Source: JBCCMQ01 sp039179985 (GTDB lineage: Bacteria; Pseudomonadota; Alphaproteobacteria; Rhodobacterales; Rhodobacteraceae). From it: 29,822 nucleotides of DNA. The DNA is taken from assembly GCA_039179985.1 (NCBI GenBank), contig JBCDED010000049.1, forward strand, positions 1 through 29,822. Direction: 5' to 3'. The notes below the pieces were generated by a model. It made no database searches. It saw only the letters and a list, made by a program, of their open reading frames with translations, and was not told the DNA's origin. Positions 8,658 to 18,314 of this stretch are shown one piece after another (position 1 is the first letter of the stretch; every line of letters starts with the position of its first letter). The translations under genes and the position numbers were made by a program.

Positions 8658-8842
8658 CAGTTCTCCTCCGCCGGGATCATCTCTGGCCGCAGAACGTGGT
8701 CGAAGCCCTGCATGGGATCGCCGTTCGTGACCTTCACAACGGTCAGTCCGAACATAAGGACGACGAAACCCAAAAGGCAAAGCCCGACGCCGACATTGCG
8801 GGACAAGCGGCGCTTGTGCAACTCATGGGTTCGGGCAAACAT
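8657..8842 (-). CDS. Small membrane protein between ctaB and ctaG
   Basis: This 61-residue protein has a basic N-terminus (MFARTHELHKRRLSRN) and one membrane segment (about 18-37, GVGLCLLGFVVLMFGLTVVK), ending in a short acidic tail. Its ATG overlaps the ctaB stop and its TGA overlaps the ctaG start, both as TGATG, so it is translated as part of the oxidase unit. A small open frame at this place is known in alphaproteobacterial oxidase operons (for example in Paracoccus), but its molecular role is not established. A part in oxidase assembly is inferred from position. Confidence 0.85.
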   Translation of the reverse strand: MFARTHELHKRRLSRNVGVGLCLLGFVVLMFGLTVVKVTNGDPMQGFDHVLRPEMIPAEEN

Positions 8843-9768
8843 CAGATGGCCCCCAGTCTGGTCAGCAGCGCGTCGACAAAGAATGCCGCAAAAAGCAGGA
8901 AAAGGTAGCTCAGGGTGAAGCGGAAGAACTTCTTTTCCACCTTGTAGCCGTCACCTTCGGCTTCGGCTTCACCGCGGCGCCAGATCCGGAAGGCACCGAA
9001 CATCATCCAGGCGTTTAGCAGGATGGCTGCGGTCCAGTAGGCGGGCCCGCCAAGTGTGGTCAGGCCGGTGGCCAGGGACACCGCTGCAAGCACGGCGGAA
9101 TAAGTGAAAATCTGGTTGCGCGTGACGCGGCGCCCGTGGGTCACCGTCAGCATCGGAACACCGGCGTCGTGGTAATCGGTCTTCATGAAGAGCGCCAGCG
9201 CCCAGAAGTGCGGCGGCGTCCAAAAGAAGATCAGCGCGAACATCGCAAAGGCCTCGACCGACAGGCTGCCGGTGGCAGCAACCCAGCCGATCATCGGCGG
9301 GAAGGCCCCTGCCGCGCCTCCGATCACGATGTTCTGGGGCGTCAGGCGCTTCAGCCACATCGTGTAGACGACAATGTAAAAAAAGATTGTGAACGCCAGA
9401 AGTGCGGCCGCCAAAAGGTTCGTGGCCAGTGCCAGCATGACGACCGATAGGCCCGACAAGGCGACACCGAGTGCAAGCGCCTCGTCAGCCCCCACCCGGC
9501 CCGATGGCACCGGGCGCTTGGCCGTGCGGCGCATCACCGCATCGATATCGGCGTCCCACCACATGTTCAGCGCGCCAGAGGCGCCGGCGCCAATGGCGAT
9601 GAAGAGGATCGCAGCGAACCCGATGATCGGGTGGACCGGGACGGGCGCCACCAGCATGCCCACGAGCGCGGTAAAGATCACCAGCGACATCACCCGCGGC
9701 TTCAAAAGCGCAAAGTAGTCGCCGAAGGTCGGCTCGTAGTTCTGGATATCGGCGCTTGCGTCAGTCAT
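8842..9768 (-). CDS. ctaB: Protohaem IX farnesyltransferase (haem O synthase)
   Basis: A 308-residue UbiA-superfamily membrane enzyme that adds a farnesyl group to haem b, giving haem O on the way to haem A. The first polyprenyl-diphosphate site is N68-MWWD72-A-D74-I-D76-AVMRRT, followed by KRPVPSGRV, which is diagnostic of CtaB. FWTPPHFWALA is also present (about 189-199). Multiple membrane segments fill the remainder. It lies 24 bases after ctaC, and its stop overlaps the start of the small membrane protein gene. Confidence 0.97.
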   Translation of the reverse strand: MTDASADIQNYEPTFGDYFALLKPRVMSLVIFTALVGMLVAPVPVHPIIGFAAILFIAIGAGASGALNMWWDADIDAVMRRTAKRPVPSGRVGADEALALGVALSGLSVVMLALATNLLAAALLAFTIFFYIVVYTMWLKRLTPQNIVIGGAAGAFPPMIGWVAATGSLSVEAFAMFALIFFWTPPHFWALALFMKTDYHDAGVPMLTVTHGRRVTRNQIFTYSAVLAAVSLATGLTTLGGPAYWTAAILLNAWMMFGAFRIWRRGEAEAEGDGYKVEKKFFRFTLSYLFLLFAAFFVDALLTRLGAI

Positions 9769-9792
9769 TGCAGGCGGTCTTCCTCAAGGCCT

Positions 9793-10653
9793 TCAGCGCG
9801 ACGCAACGTCAGCGGGCGCAGGCGTGCCTGCATATTCGGCGCGCGCCTCCTCAAGCCAGGCGGCGTAGACATCTTCGCTGACCACTTTCACGGTTATCGG
9901 CATATAGGCGTGGTCCTTACCGCAAAGCTCGGAACACTGGCCAAAGTAGACGCCCTCTTCCTCGGCCGAGAACCACAGCTCGGCAAGGCGGCCGGGAACG
10001 GCGTCCTGCTTCACGCCAAAGGACGGAATGGTCCAGCTGTGGATCACATCTGCGCCGGTGACCTGCATCACGATGGTCTTGTTCACCGGCACGACGACGG
10101 CGGTGTCGGTGGCAAGAAGGTATTCGTCGGGGCTGTAGCCGTAGTCTTCGAGTTCATCCTGAGCCAGCATGAAGCTGTCGAACTCGAAGCCTTCGTCGAT
10201 GTACTCGTAGCCCCAGAACCACTGGTAGCCGGTCACTTTGATCGTGACGTCCGCTTCCGGGATCTCCTGCTGCTTAAACAGGATAGGCAGGCTATAGGCG
10301 CCGATGAATACCAGTATTACGATTGGAATGACCGTCCAGGCGATCTCTACCGGCGAATTGTGGGTAAAGCTGGCCGGTTCGGGGTTCGACTTCTGATTGT
10401 ACCGCACGATGACAATCAAGAGGAGCGCCAGAACAAAGATCACGATGGCGGTGATGATGACGTTCAGGAACCCATCCAGCCATTGCAACTCGCGGGCCAG
10501 TTCCGTTACGGCGGGCTGGAATCCGACGCCCTTTTCGATGGGTTTGCCGATCACCGGCAGGTCCGACGGCACCGACTGGGCAAAGGAGCCCAGGGCGCTG
10601 AAAACTGTGAAAAGGCTGGCCCAGAGGGCGGTGGCGAAGCGAGAAACTGCCAT
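9793..10653 (-). CDS. ctaC: Cytochrome c oxidase subunit II
   Basis: This 286-residue subunit receives electrons from cytochrome c through the CuA centre. A signal peptide (cleavage near SFA-QS, residues 25-26) is followed by two membrane segments (about 62-84 and 103-126) and a periplasmic cupredoxin domain. All CuA ligands are present: H205, C240, E242, C244, H248 and M251, in ADVIHSW and CSELCGKDHAYM. The aromatic patch GYQWFWGYEY is at 142-151. The start ATG 10653-10651 gives a standard signal peptide; the frame is open upstream but not protein-like. It is the first gene of the minus-strand oxidase block. Confidence 0.97.
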   Translation of the reverse strand: MAVSRFATALWASLFTVFSALGSFAQSVPSDLPVIGKPIEKGVGFQPAVTELARELQWLDGFLNVIITAIVIFVLALLLIVIVRYNQKSNPEPASFTHNSPVEIAWTVIPIVILVFIGAYSLPILFKQQEIPEADVTIKVTGYQWFWGYEYIDEGFEFDSFMLAQDELEDYGYSPDEYLLATDTAVVVPVNKTIVMQVTGADVIHSWTIPSFGVKQDAVPGRLAELWFSAEEEGVYFGQCSELCGKDHAYMPITVKVVSEDVYAAWLEEARAEYAGTPAPADVASR

Positions 10654-10739
10654 GTGTTCGTGTTCCGGTCCCGGGTTGGCGGTTTTTGTATGCGTCTTTT
10701 TTGCGTGCAGCGCCGACCCGGGAATCTCCGCGCCGGTCA

Positions 10740-10769
10740 TTGCCGTTTGCGCGTGTGAAAACATATATA
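10740..10769 (+). promoter_or_regulatory. Candidate promoter for tldD in the ctaC-tldD divergent region
   Basis: TTGCCG (10740-10745) and TATATA (10764-10769) are spaced by 18 bases, about 75 bases before the tldD start. This AT-rich patch is the only one in the 190-base divergent region, so the ctaC promoter may overlap it. The call is based on consensus resemblance only. Confidence 0.3.
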
Positions 10770-10843
10770 GCTGCGGTGAACAAGTCGGCATGCTGTGGCA
10801 TTCAGCCGCCGCAACCGCACAATCTGGATGACAGGGACCTCAG

Positions 10844-12265
<1,422 letters not shown>

Positions 12266-12392
12266 GCGCAGGATGACGCGCGTTAACAAAAAAATGATCT
12301 CGGACCCGAATTTACAGCGATAACGCGGGGTTTTGTTTACCGGCCATTAACTGCAGCGACCGATACATGGTGTCACTAGCAGCGGAGTCACG

Positions 12393-13565
12393 ATGGCCGA
12401 GAACGCAAGTTCCTCCCTCACCCCCCTCACCCCACCCCTCACCGAGGAAGACAGGCTATCGTGGCTTCGCCTAATCCGCTGCAGGCGGGTCGGCGTTTCC
12501 ACGTTCTTCAGGCTCATGCATGAGCATGGAAACGCGGATGCCGCCCTCGGCGCCCTGCCGGATGTCGCCCGGGCCGCGGGCGTCGAAAACTACGAAACAT
12601 TCTCCCGGTCAGCTGCCGAAGACGAATACCGGCGCGCCCAGATGGCTGGCGCGCGGCTGATCTGCTTTGGCGATGCGGACTACCCAGGGCATCTGTCCGA
12701 AATCCCCGATGCGCCGCCCCTTCTCTGGGCTCTGGGACGCCTTGAGACGCTCAAACGCGCGCCAGTAGCGATTGTGGGCGCGCGGAACGCCTCGTCTCTG
12801 GGGCTCCGCATGGCCCGGCGGCTGGCCGACGGGCTGGCGGATGCGGGGTTCACTGTGGTCTCCGGCCTTGCCCGCGGCATCGACGCAGCCGCCCATCAGG
12901 CCGCGCTCGCCGAGGACCGGACGGACAGCACCGTCGCCGTCTTGGCCGGCGGTGTCGATGTCGTCTACCCGGCAGAAAACGTAGCGCTTGCGCAGGATAT
13001 CGCCGAACGCGGCCTTCGCCTGTCAGAGGCCCCCGTGGGCCTGCCCCCAAAAGCGCGCCATTTCCCGCCGCGCAACAGAATTGTGTCGGGCATGTCGAAA
13101 GCCGTGGTCGTCGTCGAGGCTGCCGCCAAATCGGGCAGCCTGATCACCGCGCGCCTTGCCGCCGATCAAGGGCGTGACGTAATGGCCGTGCCCGGCCACC
13201 CTTTTGATGGCCGCGCGACGGGCTGCAACCACCTGATCCGTGACGGTGCAACGCTGGTGGGCCGCGTTGAGGACATTGTCGAAGCGCTCGGGGCGGACAG
13301 GCCCGCCGCAACCAAAGCCAAAGCCGTCAGCGCACCGCCGCTCGAGCACTCGAAGGATCGCCGTACGCCCGCCCAAACGCAGGCCCTGCACCAGGAGATT
13401 CTCGACAGGATCGGCCCTAGCCCTGTGGCCGAAGATCTGGTTCTGCGCGACCTTGGCGGGGCCGCGCCTGACCTTCTGGCAGAGATCCTGGAACTTGAGG
13501 CGCAGGGCCGTATTCGCCGCGCGCCAGGGGGACTTCTGACCCGCTCTGGCGAGAGCGTGCATTGA
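12393..13565 (+). CDS. dprA: DNA-processing protein DprA (Smf)
   Basis: A 390-residue protein that binds single-stranded DNA entering during transformation and loads RecA. The Rossmann-like DprA core covers about 85-295, with VAIVGARNASSLG (125-137), SGLARGIDAAAHQAAL (157-172), VLAGGVDVVYP (183-193), FPPRNRIVSG (224-233) and SGSLITARLA (247-256). The C-terminal part (about 325-385) fits the DprA winged-helix domain. The N-terminal 20 residues are Pro/Thr-rich. Single-copy dprA is widespread in bacteria that are not known to be competent, so this alone does not show competence. It lies 63 bases upstream of topA. Confidence 0.95.
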   Translation: MAENASSSLTPLTPPLTEEDRLSWLRLIRCRRVGVSTFFRLMHEHGNADAALGALPDVARAAGVENYETFSRSAAEDEYRRAQMAGARLICFGDADYPGHLSEIPDAPPLLWALGRLETLKRAPVAIVGARNASSLGLRMARRLADGLADAGFTVVSGLARGIDAAAHQAALAEDRTDSTVAVLAGGVDVVYPAENVALAQDIAERGLRLSEAPVGLPPKARHFPPRNRIVSGMSKAVVVVEAAAKSGSLITARLAADQGRDVMAVPGHPFDGRATGCNHLIRDGATLVGRVEDIVEALGADRPAATKAKAVSAPPLEHSKDRRTPAQTQALHQEILDRIGPSPVAEDLVLRDLGGAAPDLLAEILELEAQGRIRRAPGGLLTRSGESVH

Positions 13566-13628
13566 CAAAAGGGACTACACTACCACATCACGACCGCTGA
13601 ACATCGATTCCGTATTCGTGAGGTTTGC

Positions 13629-16169
13629 ATGCCGGTCGTGGTGGTCGAGTCGCCTGCTAAAGCCAAGACAATAAACAAATATCTTGGACCGGACTATACC
13701 GTTCTTGCCTCTTATGGGCACGTGCGTGACCTGCCGCCCAAGGACGGCTCGGTGGACCCTGAACAGGGGTTCGACATGCTTTGGGAGGTCGCAAGCGACA
13801 GCAAAAAGCATGTCAAAGCAATTGCAGATGCGCTGAAAGACGATGGCGAACTGATCCTCGCCACAGACCCCGATCGCGAAGGCGAGGCGATCAGCTGGCA
13901 CCTTGAAGAGGCCCTCCGCGCCAGGCGCGCAATCAAGAAGGACACGCCGGTCAGCCGCGTGGTATTCAACGCCATTACGAAATCCGCCGTCACCGACGCC
14001 ATGAAGTCACCGCGCGACGTGGATATGGAGCTTGTCGAGGCGTATCTTGCGCGCCGTGCCCTCGACTATCTCGTGGGCTTCAACCTGTCGCCAGTGCTCT
14101 GGCGCAAGCTGCCGGGCGCAAAGTCGGCAGGCCGCGTCCAGTCGGTCTGCCTGCGCCTCATCGTCGAGCGCGAGATGGAGATAGAGGCCTTCCGCGCCCG
14201 CGAATACTGGAGCGTCCGGGCGGGGCTGAAAACGCCGCGCGGACAGGAATTCGAGGCACGTCTGACGGTCCTCGGCGGCAAGAAGCTCGACCGCTACGAT
14301 ATTGAAACCGAAGCCTCGGCCGAGCTTGCGGTGCAGGCGGTCACCTCACGGCCGCTCAGCGTCCAGTCGGTCGAAGCCAAGCCGGCAAACCGCAACCCAA
14401 GCCCACCTTTCATGACCTCGACCCTGCAACAGGAAGCCAGCCGCAAATTCGGCTTCGGCGCGCGGCAAACAATGAGCGTCGCCCAACGGCTCTATGAGGC
14501 GGGACATATTACCTACATGCGGACGGACGGGATCGACATGGCGCCGGAAGCCGTCTCGGCCGCCCGTGACGCCGTGAGAGACCGCTACGGACCCGAGTAC
14601 GTCCCGCAGAGCCCACGCGTTTACAAAAACAAGGCCAAAAACGCGCAAGAAGCCCACGAGTGTATCCGGCCCACGAACATGTCGGCCGATGCGGGCGATC
14701 TGGGGCTGAGCGATGCGGACCAGCGCAAGCTCTACGATCTCATCTGGAAACGCACACTGGCCTGCCAAATGGCGAGCGCCCGGCTGGAACGGACCACGGT
14801 CGAGGTGGGCAGCGCGGATGGCCAGGTCGGCCTGCGTGCCACGGGGCAGGTCATTCTTTTTGACGGGTTCATGAAGGTCTACGAGGAAGGCCGGGACGAA
14901 CCGGTCGAGAGTGACGACGACCGCCGCCTGCCGCAGATGAGCCAGGGCGACGGGCTGGAGAAATCCTCGGTCACACCAGAGCAGCATTTCACCCAGCCCC
15001 CACCCCGCTTCACCGAAGCCACCCTTGTGAAGCGCATGGAGGAACTGGGGATCGGGCGGCCTTCGACCTACGCCTCGATCGTCACCACGATCCAGGACCG
15101 AGGATATGTGCGCAAGGAAAAGGGGCGGCTTTTTCCCGAGGACAAGGGCCGGCTCGTCACGATCTTCCTGACGAATTACTTCCGCAGATACGTGGGCTAC
15201 GAATTTACCGCAGACCTTGAGAACGAACTCGACGATGTTTCGGGCGGGCGGCGCGACTGGAAAGACGTGCTGGCGCGCTTCTGGCGGGATTTCTCGGCAG
15301 CCATCGAGGAAACCGCGGATCTCAGGATCGGCGAGGTTCTTGAAAAGATCGATGAGGTCCTCGCCCCGCATCTCTATCCCCCGACAGCGGACGGAACCGA
15401 CCCGCGCGTGTGCCCTAACTGTCACGAAGGCCGCCTGAGCATGCGCACGGCACGGTCGGGCGGCGCCTTTATCGGGTGCTCGCGGTACCCCGAGTGCCGG
15501 TACACGCGGCCCTTCGGCCCGCCGGGCCTGGAAGACGCCAGCGGTATCCCGCCCGAGGGGAAGCTTCTGGGCGAGGACGCGGGCGACAAGATCTTTGCGT
15601 TTAAGGGGCGCTTCGGACCCTACGTTCAGCGCGGCGAGGTGACCGACGACAACAAAAAGCCACCGCGCCAATCGATCCCGAAAGGCTGGGCACCGGAAGA
15701 AGTCGTTCTTGAACAGGCGCTTAAGCTTCTGTCCTTGCCCCGTCAGATCGGCCCGCACCCAGAAGACGGCGTGATGATCTGGGCCAACATCGGTCGTTAT
15801 GGCCCTTACCTCAAACATGCCGACGACATCTCGTTCAAGGGCGGCACCAATGCCAACCTCGAAAACGTCGAGGACGTCTTTGAAATCGGCATGAACCGCG
15901 CCGTGGAGGTTCTGGCCTCAAAACCCGGTCGCGGCCGCCCTGCCCCGGCCGCCCCCCTCAAAGAGCTTGGCGAGCATCCCGACGGCGGCGGTTCCGTGAG
16001 CGTCATGAAGGGGCGGTATGGCCCTTACGTGAAATGGGAAAAGATCAACGCCACACTCCCGAAAGACATGGACCCCGAGGGGGTCACCATGGAACAGGCC
16101 GTCGCCCTCATTGCCGAAAAGGCGGCCAAGGCACCCGCAAAGAAAGGCGGGCGCAGGAAGAAGGCCTGA
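13629..16169 (+). CDS. topA: DNA topoisomerase I
   Basis: An 846-residue type IA topoisomerase that relaxes negative supercoils. The Toprim domain has E7 in VVVESPAKAKTI and the acidic triad DPDREGE (D80, D82, E84). The catalytic tyrosine is Y296 in GHITYMRTDG. After the core comes one zinc ribbon at about 595-625 (CPNCHEGRL ... GCSRYPEC), followed by three C-terminal repeat units recognisable by GRFGPYV, GRYGPYL and GRYGPYV. The protein ends in a lysine-rich tail (KKGGRRKKA). GAGG lies about 8 bases before the ATG. The dprA-topA order is frequent in alphaproteobacteria. Confidence 0.97.
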   Translation: MPVVVVESPAKAKTINKYLGPDYTVLASYGHVRDLPPKDGSVDPEQGFDMLWEVASDSKKHVKAIADALKDDGELILATDPDREGEAISWHLEEALRARRAIKKDTPVSRVVFNAITKSAVTDAMKSPRDVDMELVEAYLARRALDYLVGFNLSPVLWRKLPGAKSAGRVQSVCLRLIVEREMEIEAFRAREYWSVRAGLKTPRGQEFEARLTVLGGKKLDRYDIETEASAELAVQAVTSRPLSVQSVEAKPANRNPSPPFMTSTLQQEASRKFGFGARQTMSVAQRLYEAGHITYMRTDGIDMAPEAVSAARDAVRDRYGPEYVPQSPRVYKNKAKNAQEAHECIRPTNMSADAGDLGLSDADQRKLYDLIWKRTLACQMASARLERTTVEVGSADGQVGLRATGQVILFDGFMKVYEEGRDEPVESDDDRRLPQMSQGDGLEKSSVTPEQHFTQPPPRFTEATLVKRMEELGIGRPSTYASIVTTIQDRGYVRKEKGRLFPEDKGRLVTIFLTNYFRRYVGYEFTADLENELDDVSGGRRDWKDVLARFWRDFSAAIEETADLRIGEVLEKIDEVLAPHLYPPTADGTDPRVCPNCHEGRLSMRTARSGGAFIGCSRYPECRYTRPFGPPGLEDASGIPPEGKLLGEDAGDKIFAFKGRFGPYVQRGEVTDDNKKPPRQSIPKGWAPEEVVLEQALKLLSLPRQIGPHPEDGVMIWANIGRYGPYLKHADDISFKGGTNANLENVEDVFEIGMNRAVEVLASKPGRGRPAPAAPLKELGEHPDGGGSVSVMKGRYGPYVKWEKINATLPKDMDPEGVTMEQAVALIAEKAAKAPAKKGGRRKKA

Positions 16170-16233
16170 GACCACAATTCGACGGCGTTCCCCACAGCGC
16201 CATAACCCGATCACACTAGCTTCGGAGAAGACG

Positions 16234-16938
16234 ATGAAGAAGGTTTACGGCTCGGCGGCGGACGCGCTCGACGGGCTCTTGTTTGATGGGATGACCATCG
16301 CAGCAGGCGGTTTCGGTCTCTGCGGAATTCCCGAAACGCTGATCAAAGGGATCCGTGACGCAGGCACCGCGAACTTGTCCATCGCCTCCAACAACGCAGG
16401 CGTCGACGATTTCGGCCTCGGTCTGTTGCTGCAGACAAAACAGGTCAAGAAGATGATGTCGTCCTATGTGGGCGAAAATGATCTCTTCATGCAGCAGTAC
16501 CTGGCGGGCGAGCTTGAGATCGAATTCAACCCGCAGGGCACACTGGCCGAGCGCATGCGCGCTGGCGGCGCGGGCATCCCCGGTTTCTACACCCGTACGG
16601 GCGTCGGCACCGTGGTCGCCGAGGGCAAAGAGCACAAGGAGTTCGACGGCGAAACCTACATCCTCGAACGGGGCATCGTGGCCGACCTGTCCATCGTCAA
16701 AGCCTGGAAAGCCGACGACACAGGAAACGCGATCTTCCGAAAGACTGCCCGCAACTTCAACCCACCCGCCGCCATGTGCGGCAAAGTCTGCGTCATGGAA
16801 GTGGAAGAGATTGTTCCCCGCGGCTCCATCGACCCAGATCTTATTCACATGCCCGGCATCTACGTGCACCGGATGATCCAAGGTGATCACGAAAAGCGCA
16901 TCGAACAGCGCACCGTCCGTCAGCGAGAGGAGGCCTGA
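16234..16938 (+). CDS. scoA: 3-oxoacid CoA-transferase subunit A
   Basis: This 234-residue alpha subunit moves CoA between succinate and acetoacetate (ketone body or short-chain oxoacid use). The CoA-transferase signature DGMTIAAGGFGLCGIPETL is at about residues 19-37. The start ATG 16234 follows CGGAG at a normal distance; the open frame extends 41 codons upstream into the topA tail, but that part is basic and unrelated. Subunit B begins 3 bases after the stop. Related enzymes of similar sequence act on 3-oxoadipate (PcaIJ); succinyl-CoA:acetoacetate transferase is favoured but not proven. Confidence 0.92.
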   Translation: MKKVYGSAADALDGLLFDGMTIAAGGFGLCGIPETLIKGIRDAGTANLSIASNNAGVDDFGLGLLLQTKQVKKMMSSYVGENDLFMQQYLAGELEIEFNPQGTLAERMRAGGAGIPGFYTRTGVGTVVAEGKEHKEFDGETYILERGIVADLSIVKAWKADDTGNAIFRKTARNFNPPAAMCGKVCVMEVEEIVPRGSIDPDLIHMPGIYVHRMIQGDHEKRIEQRTVRQREEA

Positions 16939-16941
16939 GCC

Positions 16942-17568
16942 ATGCCATGGGATCGTAATCAGATGGCCGCACGGGCGGCGCAGGAACTCGAAGACGGCAT
17001 GTACGTTAACCTCGGCATCGGTATTCCGACGCTGGTGTCGAACTTCATTCCGGACGGCGTGGACGTGACGTTGCAGTCGGAAAACGGTATGCTGGGAATG
17101 GGACCCTTCCCCTACGAGGGCGAGGAGGACCCTGACCTCATTAACGCCGGCAAGCAGACGATCACCGAACTTGAGCGCACGTCCTATTTTGACAGCGCCA
17201 CCTCTTTCGGGATGATCCGCGGCGGCAAGATCGCCATGGCGATCCTTGGTGCGATGGAAGTGGACGAAAACGGGGATCTCGCGAACTGGATGATCCCTGG
17301 CAAGCTCGTGAAGGGCATGGGTGGCGCGATGGATCTCGTGGCCGGTGTCGGTCGCGTCATTGTGGTGATGGATCACACCAACAAGCACGGCGCATCGAAG
17401 GTGCTAAAGTCCTGCACGCTGCCCCTGACCGGTCAGGGCGTGGTCAACCGGATTATCACCAACCTCGGGGTACTTGACGTGGTAGAGGGCGGTCTGAAGA
17501 TTGTGGAAACGGCCGACGGTGTGACCGAGGATGAAATCCGCGCCGCGACGGAAGCCACCATCGTCTAA
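16942..17568 (+). CDS. scoB: 3-oxoacid CoA-transferase subunit B
   Basis: This 208-residue beta subunit carries the catalytic glutamate E47 in LQSENGMLGMG, which forms the glutamyl-CoA thioester. GIGIPTLV at about 25-32 and IMGAMEVDE-like ILGAMEVDENGDLANW at about 100-115 are further family features. It lies 3 bases after subunit A in the same operon and works with it as a heterotetramer. No other ketone-body genes are nearby. The operon ends here: a hairpin follows at 17591-17606. Confidence 0.93.
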   Translation: MPWDRNQMAARAAQELEDGMYVNLGIGIPTLVSNFIPDGVDVTLQSENGMLGMGPFPYEGEEDPDLINAGKQTITELERTSYFDSATSFGMIRGGKIAMAILGAMEVDENGDLANWMIPGKLVKGMGGAMDLVAGVGRVIVVMDHTNKHGASKVLKSCTLPLTGQGVVNRIITNLGVLDVVEGGLKIVETADGVTEDEIRAATEATIV

Positions 17569-17583
17569 GGCGGAAAGATCTGC

Positions 17584-17606
17584 AAAAAAAGCGGCCGGGC
17601 GGCCGC
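17584..17606. terminator. Intrinsic terminator between scoB and the exported protein gene
   Basis: GCGGCC (17591-17596) and GGCCGC (17601-17606) pair around a four-base GGGC loop. On the minus strand seven T follow (17590-17584), so it is a strong terminator for the gene at 17652-18011. On the plus strand the T-tract is short (CTTTGATCT), so it may also end scoAB transcripts less efficiently. Confidence 0.8.
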
Positions 17607-17651
17607 CTTTGATCTCTGCCGCACTCGCGGGCGGCGAAATCCTGGTCCAGC

Positions 17652-18011
17652 TTAGAAGTTGCCGGTGATCGTGTCTGCGACGTTGGCACGGACACGGGCA
17701 GCAACCTCGCCAGTCGGGTCGGTGTTCAGACCGAACTGACGGTTGCGCTCGGCGCCGTCGTCCTGCTCGGCTGCATGGGCGAATGCACCTTCGAGGCCGA
17801 AGTCGACCGAGAAGCCACGGGTTACAAGGTCGTCGCCCAGGTAAAGCGCGCCATCGTTACCTTCGAAGGTCGATTTGTCTTTCAGCTCAACAAGTTCCGC
17901 CAGCGAGTACACGCCGGGTTCGACACCAAGGCTACGCTCGAGCTGGCTCTGTGCAAACGCGGGGGCGGCAACCAGAAGAGCGGCGGCGGCGGTCAGTGCA
18001 ATGCGTTTCAT
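17652..18011 (-). CDS. Small exported protein of unknown function
   Basis: A 119-residue protein with a clear signal peptide (hydrophobic ALTAAAALLVAAPAFA, cleavage after residue 20 before QSQLERS). The mature part of about 99 residues is acidic and has no cysteine. It contains PGVYSLAELVELKD and ends TITGNF. The ATG at 18011-18009 is preferred to a GTG three codons upstream because AAGGAGT lies about 7 bases before it. No domain was recognised. The gene is transcribed alone, with a strong terminator 45 bases downstream. A periplasmic role is inferred only from the signal peptide. Confidence 0.85.
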   Translation of the reverse strand: MKRIALTAAAALLVAAPAFAQSQLERSLGVEPGVYSLAELVELKDKSTFEGNDGALYLGDDLVTRGFSVDFGLEGAFAHAAEQDDGAERNRQFGLNTDPTGEVAARVRANVADTITGNF

Positions 18012-18314
18012 ATCTCTCACTCCTTACAGATGGGCGCCTCGCGCCCGGGTCCTTTGTGGGGTCTGGCACCGTGGTGCCTGTGAGTGGGAAACTGGTTATC
18101 CACAATCTCACATTCAACGCACGCGCTCGTGAGTTTGTGAATTTTTCCGCGCATTTACGCACATAAGATTGTGAAAAACAGTTTTCTTGAATCCGCAAAA
18201 TTTAGGCTAGGCCTGACCATTCCGTTGGTTGTTGCGACTTTGGCATAAACTGTTTCCAATTGTGCAACGCTGCGTTCATATTCTTGCCCCAATCTGCGAC
18301 TATCCCGCGGCAAA
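18012..18314. other. Divergent intergenic region with DnaA-box-like 9-mers and an inverted repeat
   Basis: This 303-base gap separates the exported protein gene (minus) from the flippase-like gene (plus) and is relatively AT-rich at 18090-18300. It holds GGCACC-GT-GGTGCC at 18065-18078, TTATCCACA at 18096-18104, and TTACGCACA at 18155-18163. No gene or confident promoter was found in it. Confidence 0.6.
18096..18104 (+). promoter_or_regulatory. DnaA-box consensus 9-mer
   Basis: TTATCCACA matches the DnaA box consensus TTATNCACA exactly. A one-mismatch form (TTACGCACA) lies 59 bases further on. It could be a DnaA-titration or regulatory site; function is inferred from sequence match only. Confidence 0.4.

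Noticed and set aside
9631..10758. Plus-strand open frame of 375 codons opposite ctaC and the end of ctaB
   Set aside because: Antisense to ctaC, whose CuA ligands are all intact; no protein-like features.
14346..15818. Long minus-strand open frame of 490 codons inside topA
   Set aside because: It is antisense to an unambiguous topoisomerase I, has no recognisable domain, and long open antisense frames are usual in GC-rich genes.
16216..17388. Minus-strand open frame of 390 codons opposite the CoA-transferase genes
   Set aside because: It spans both subunits on the opposite strand and has the His/Asp-rich character of a shadow frame.
18012..18314. Replication origin suggested by DnaA-like boxes
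   Set aside because: Only one exact and one near-match box, no AT-rich unwinding tract of convincing size and no origin-associated genes nearby.
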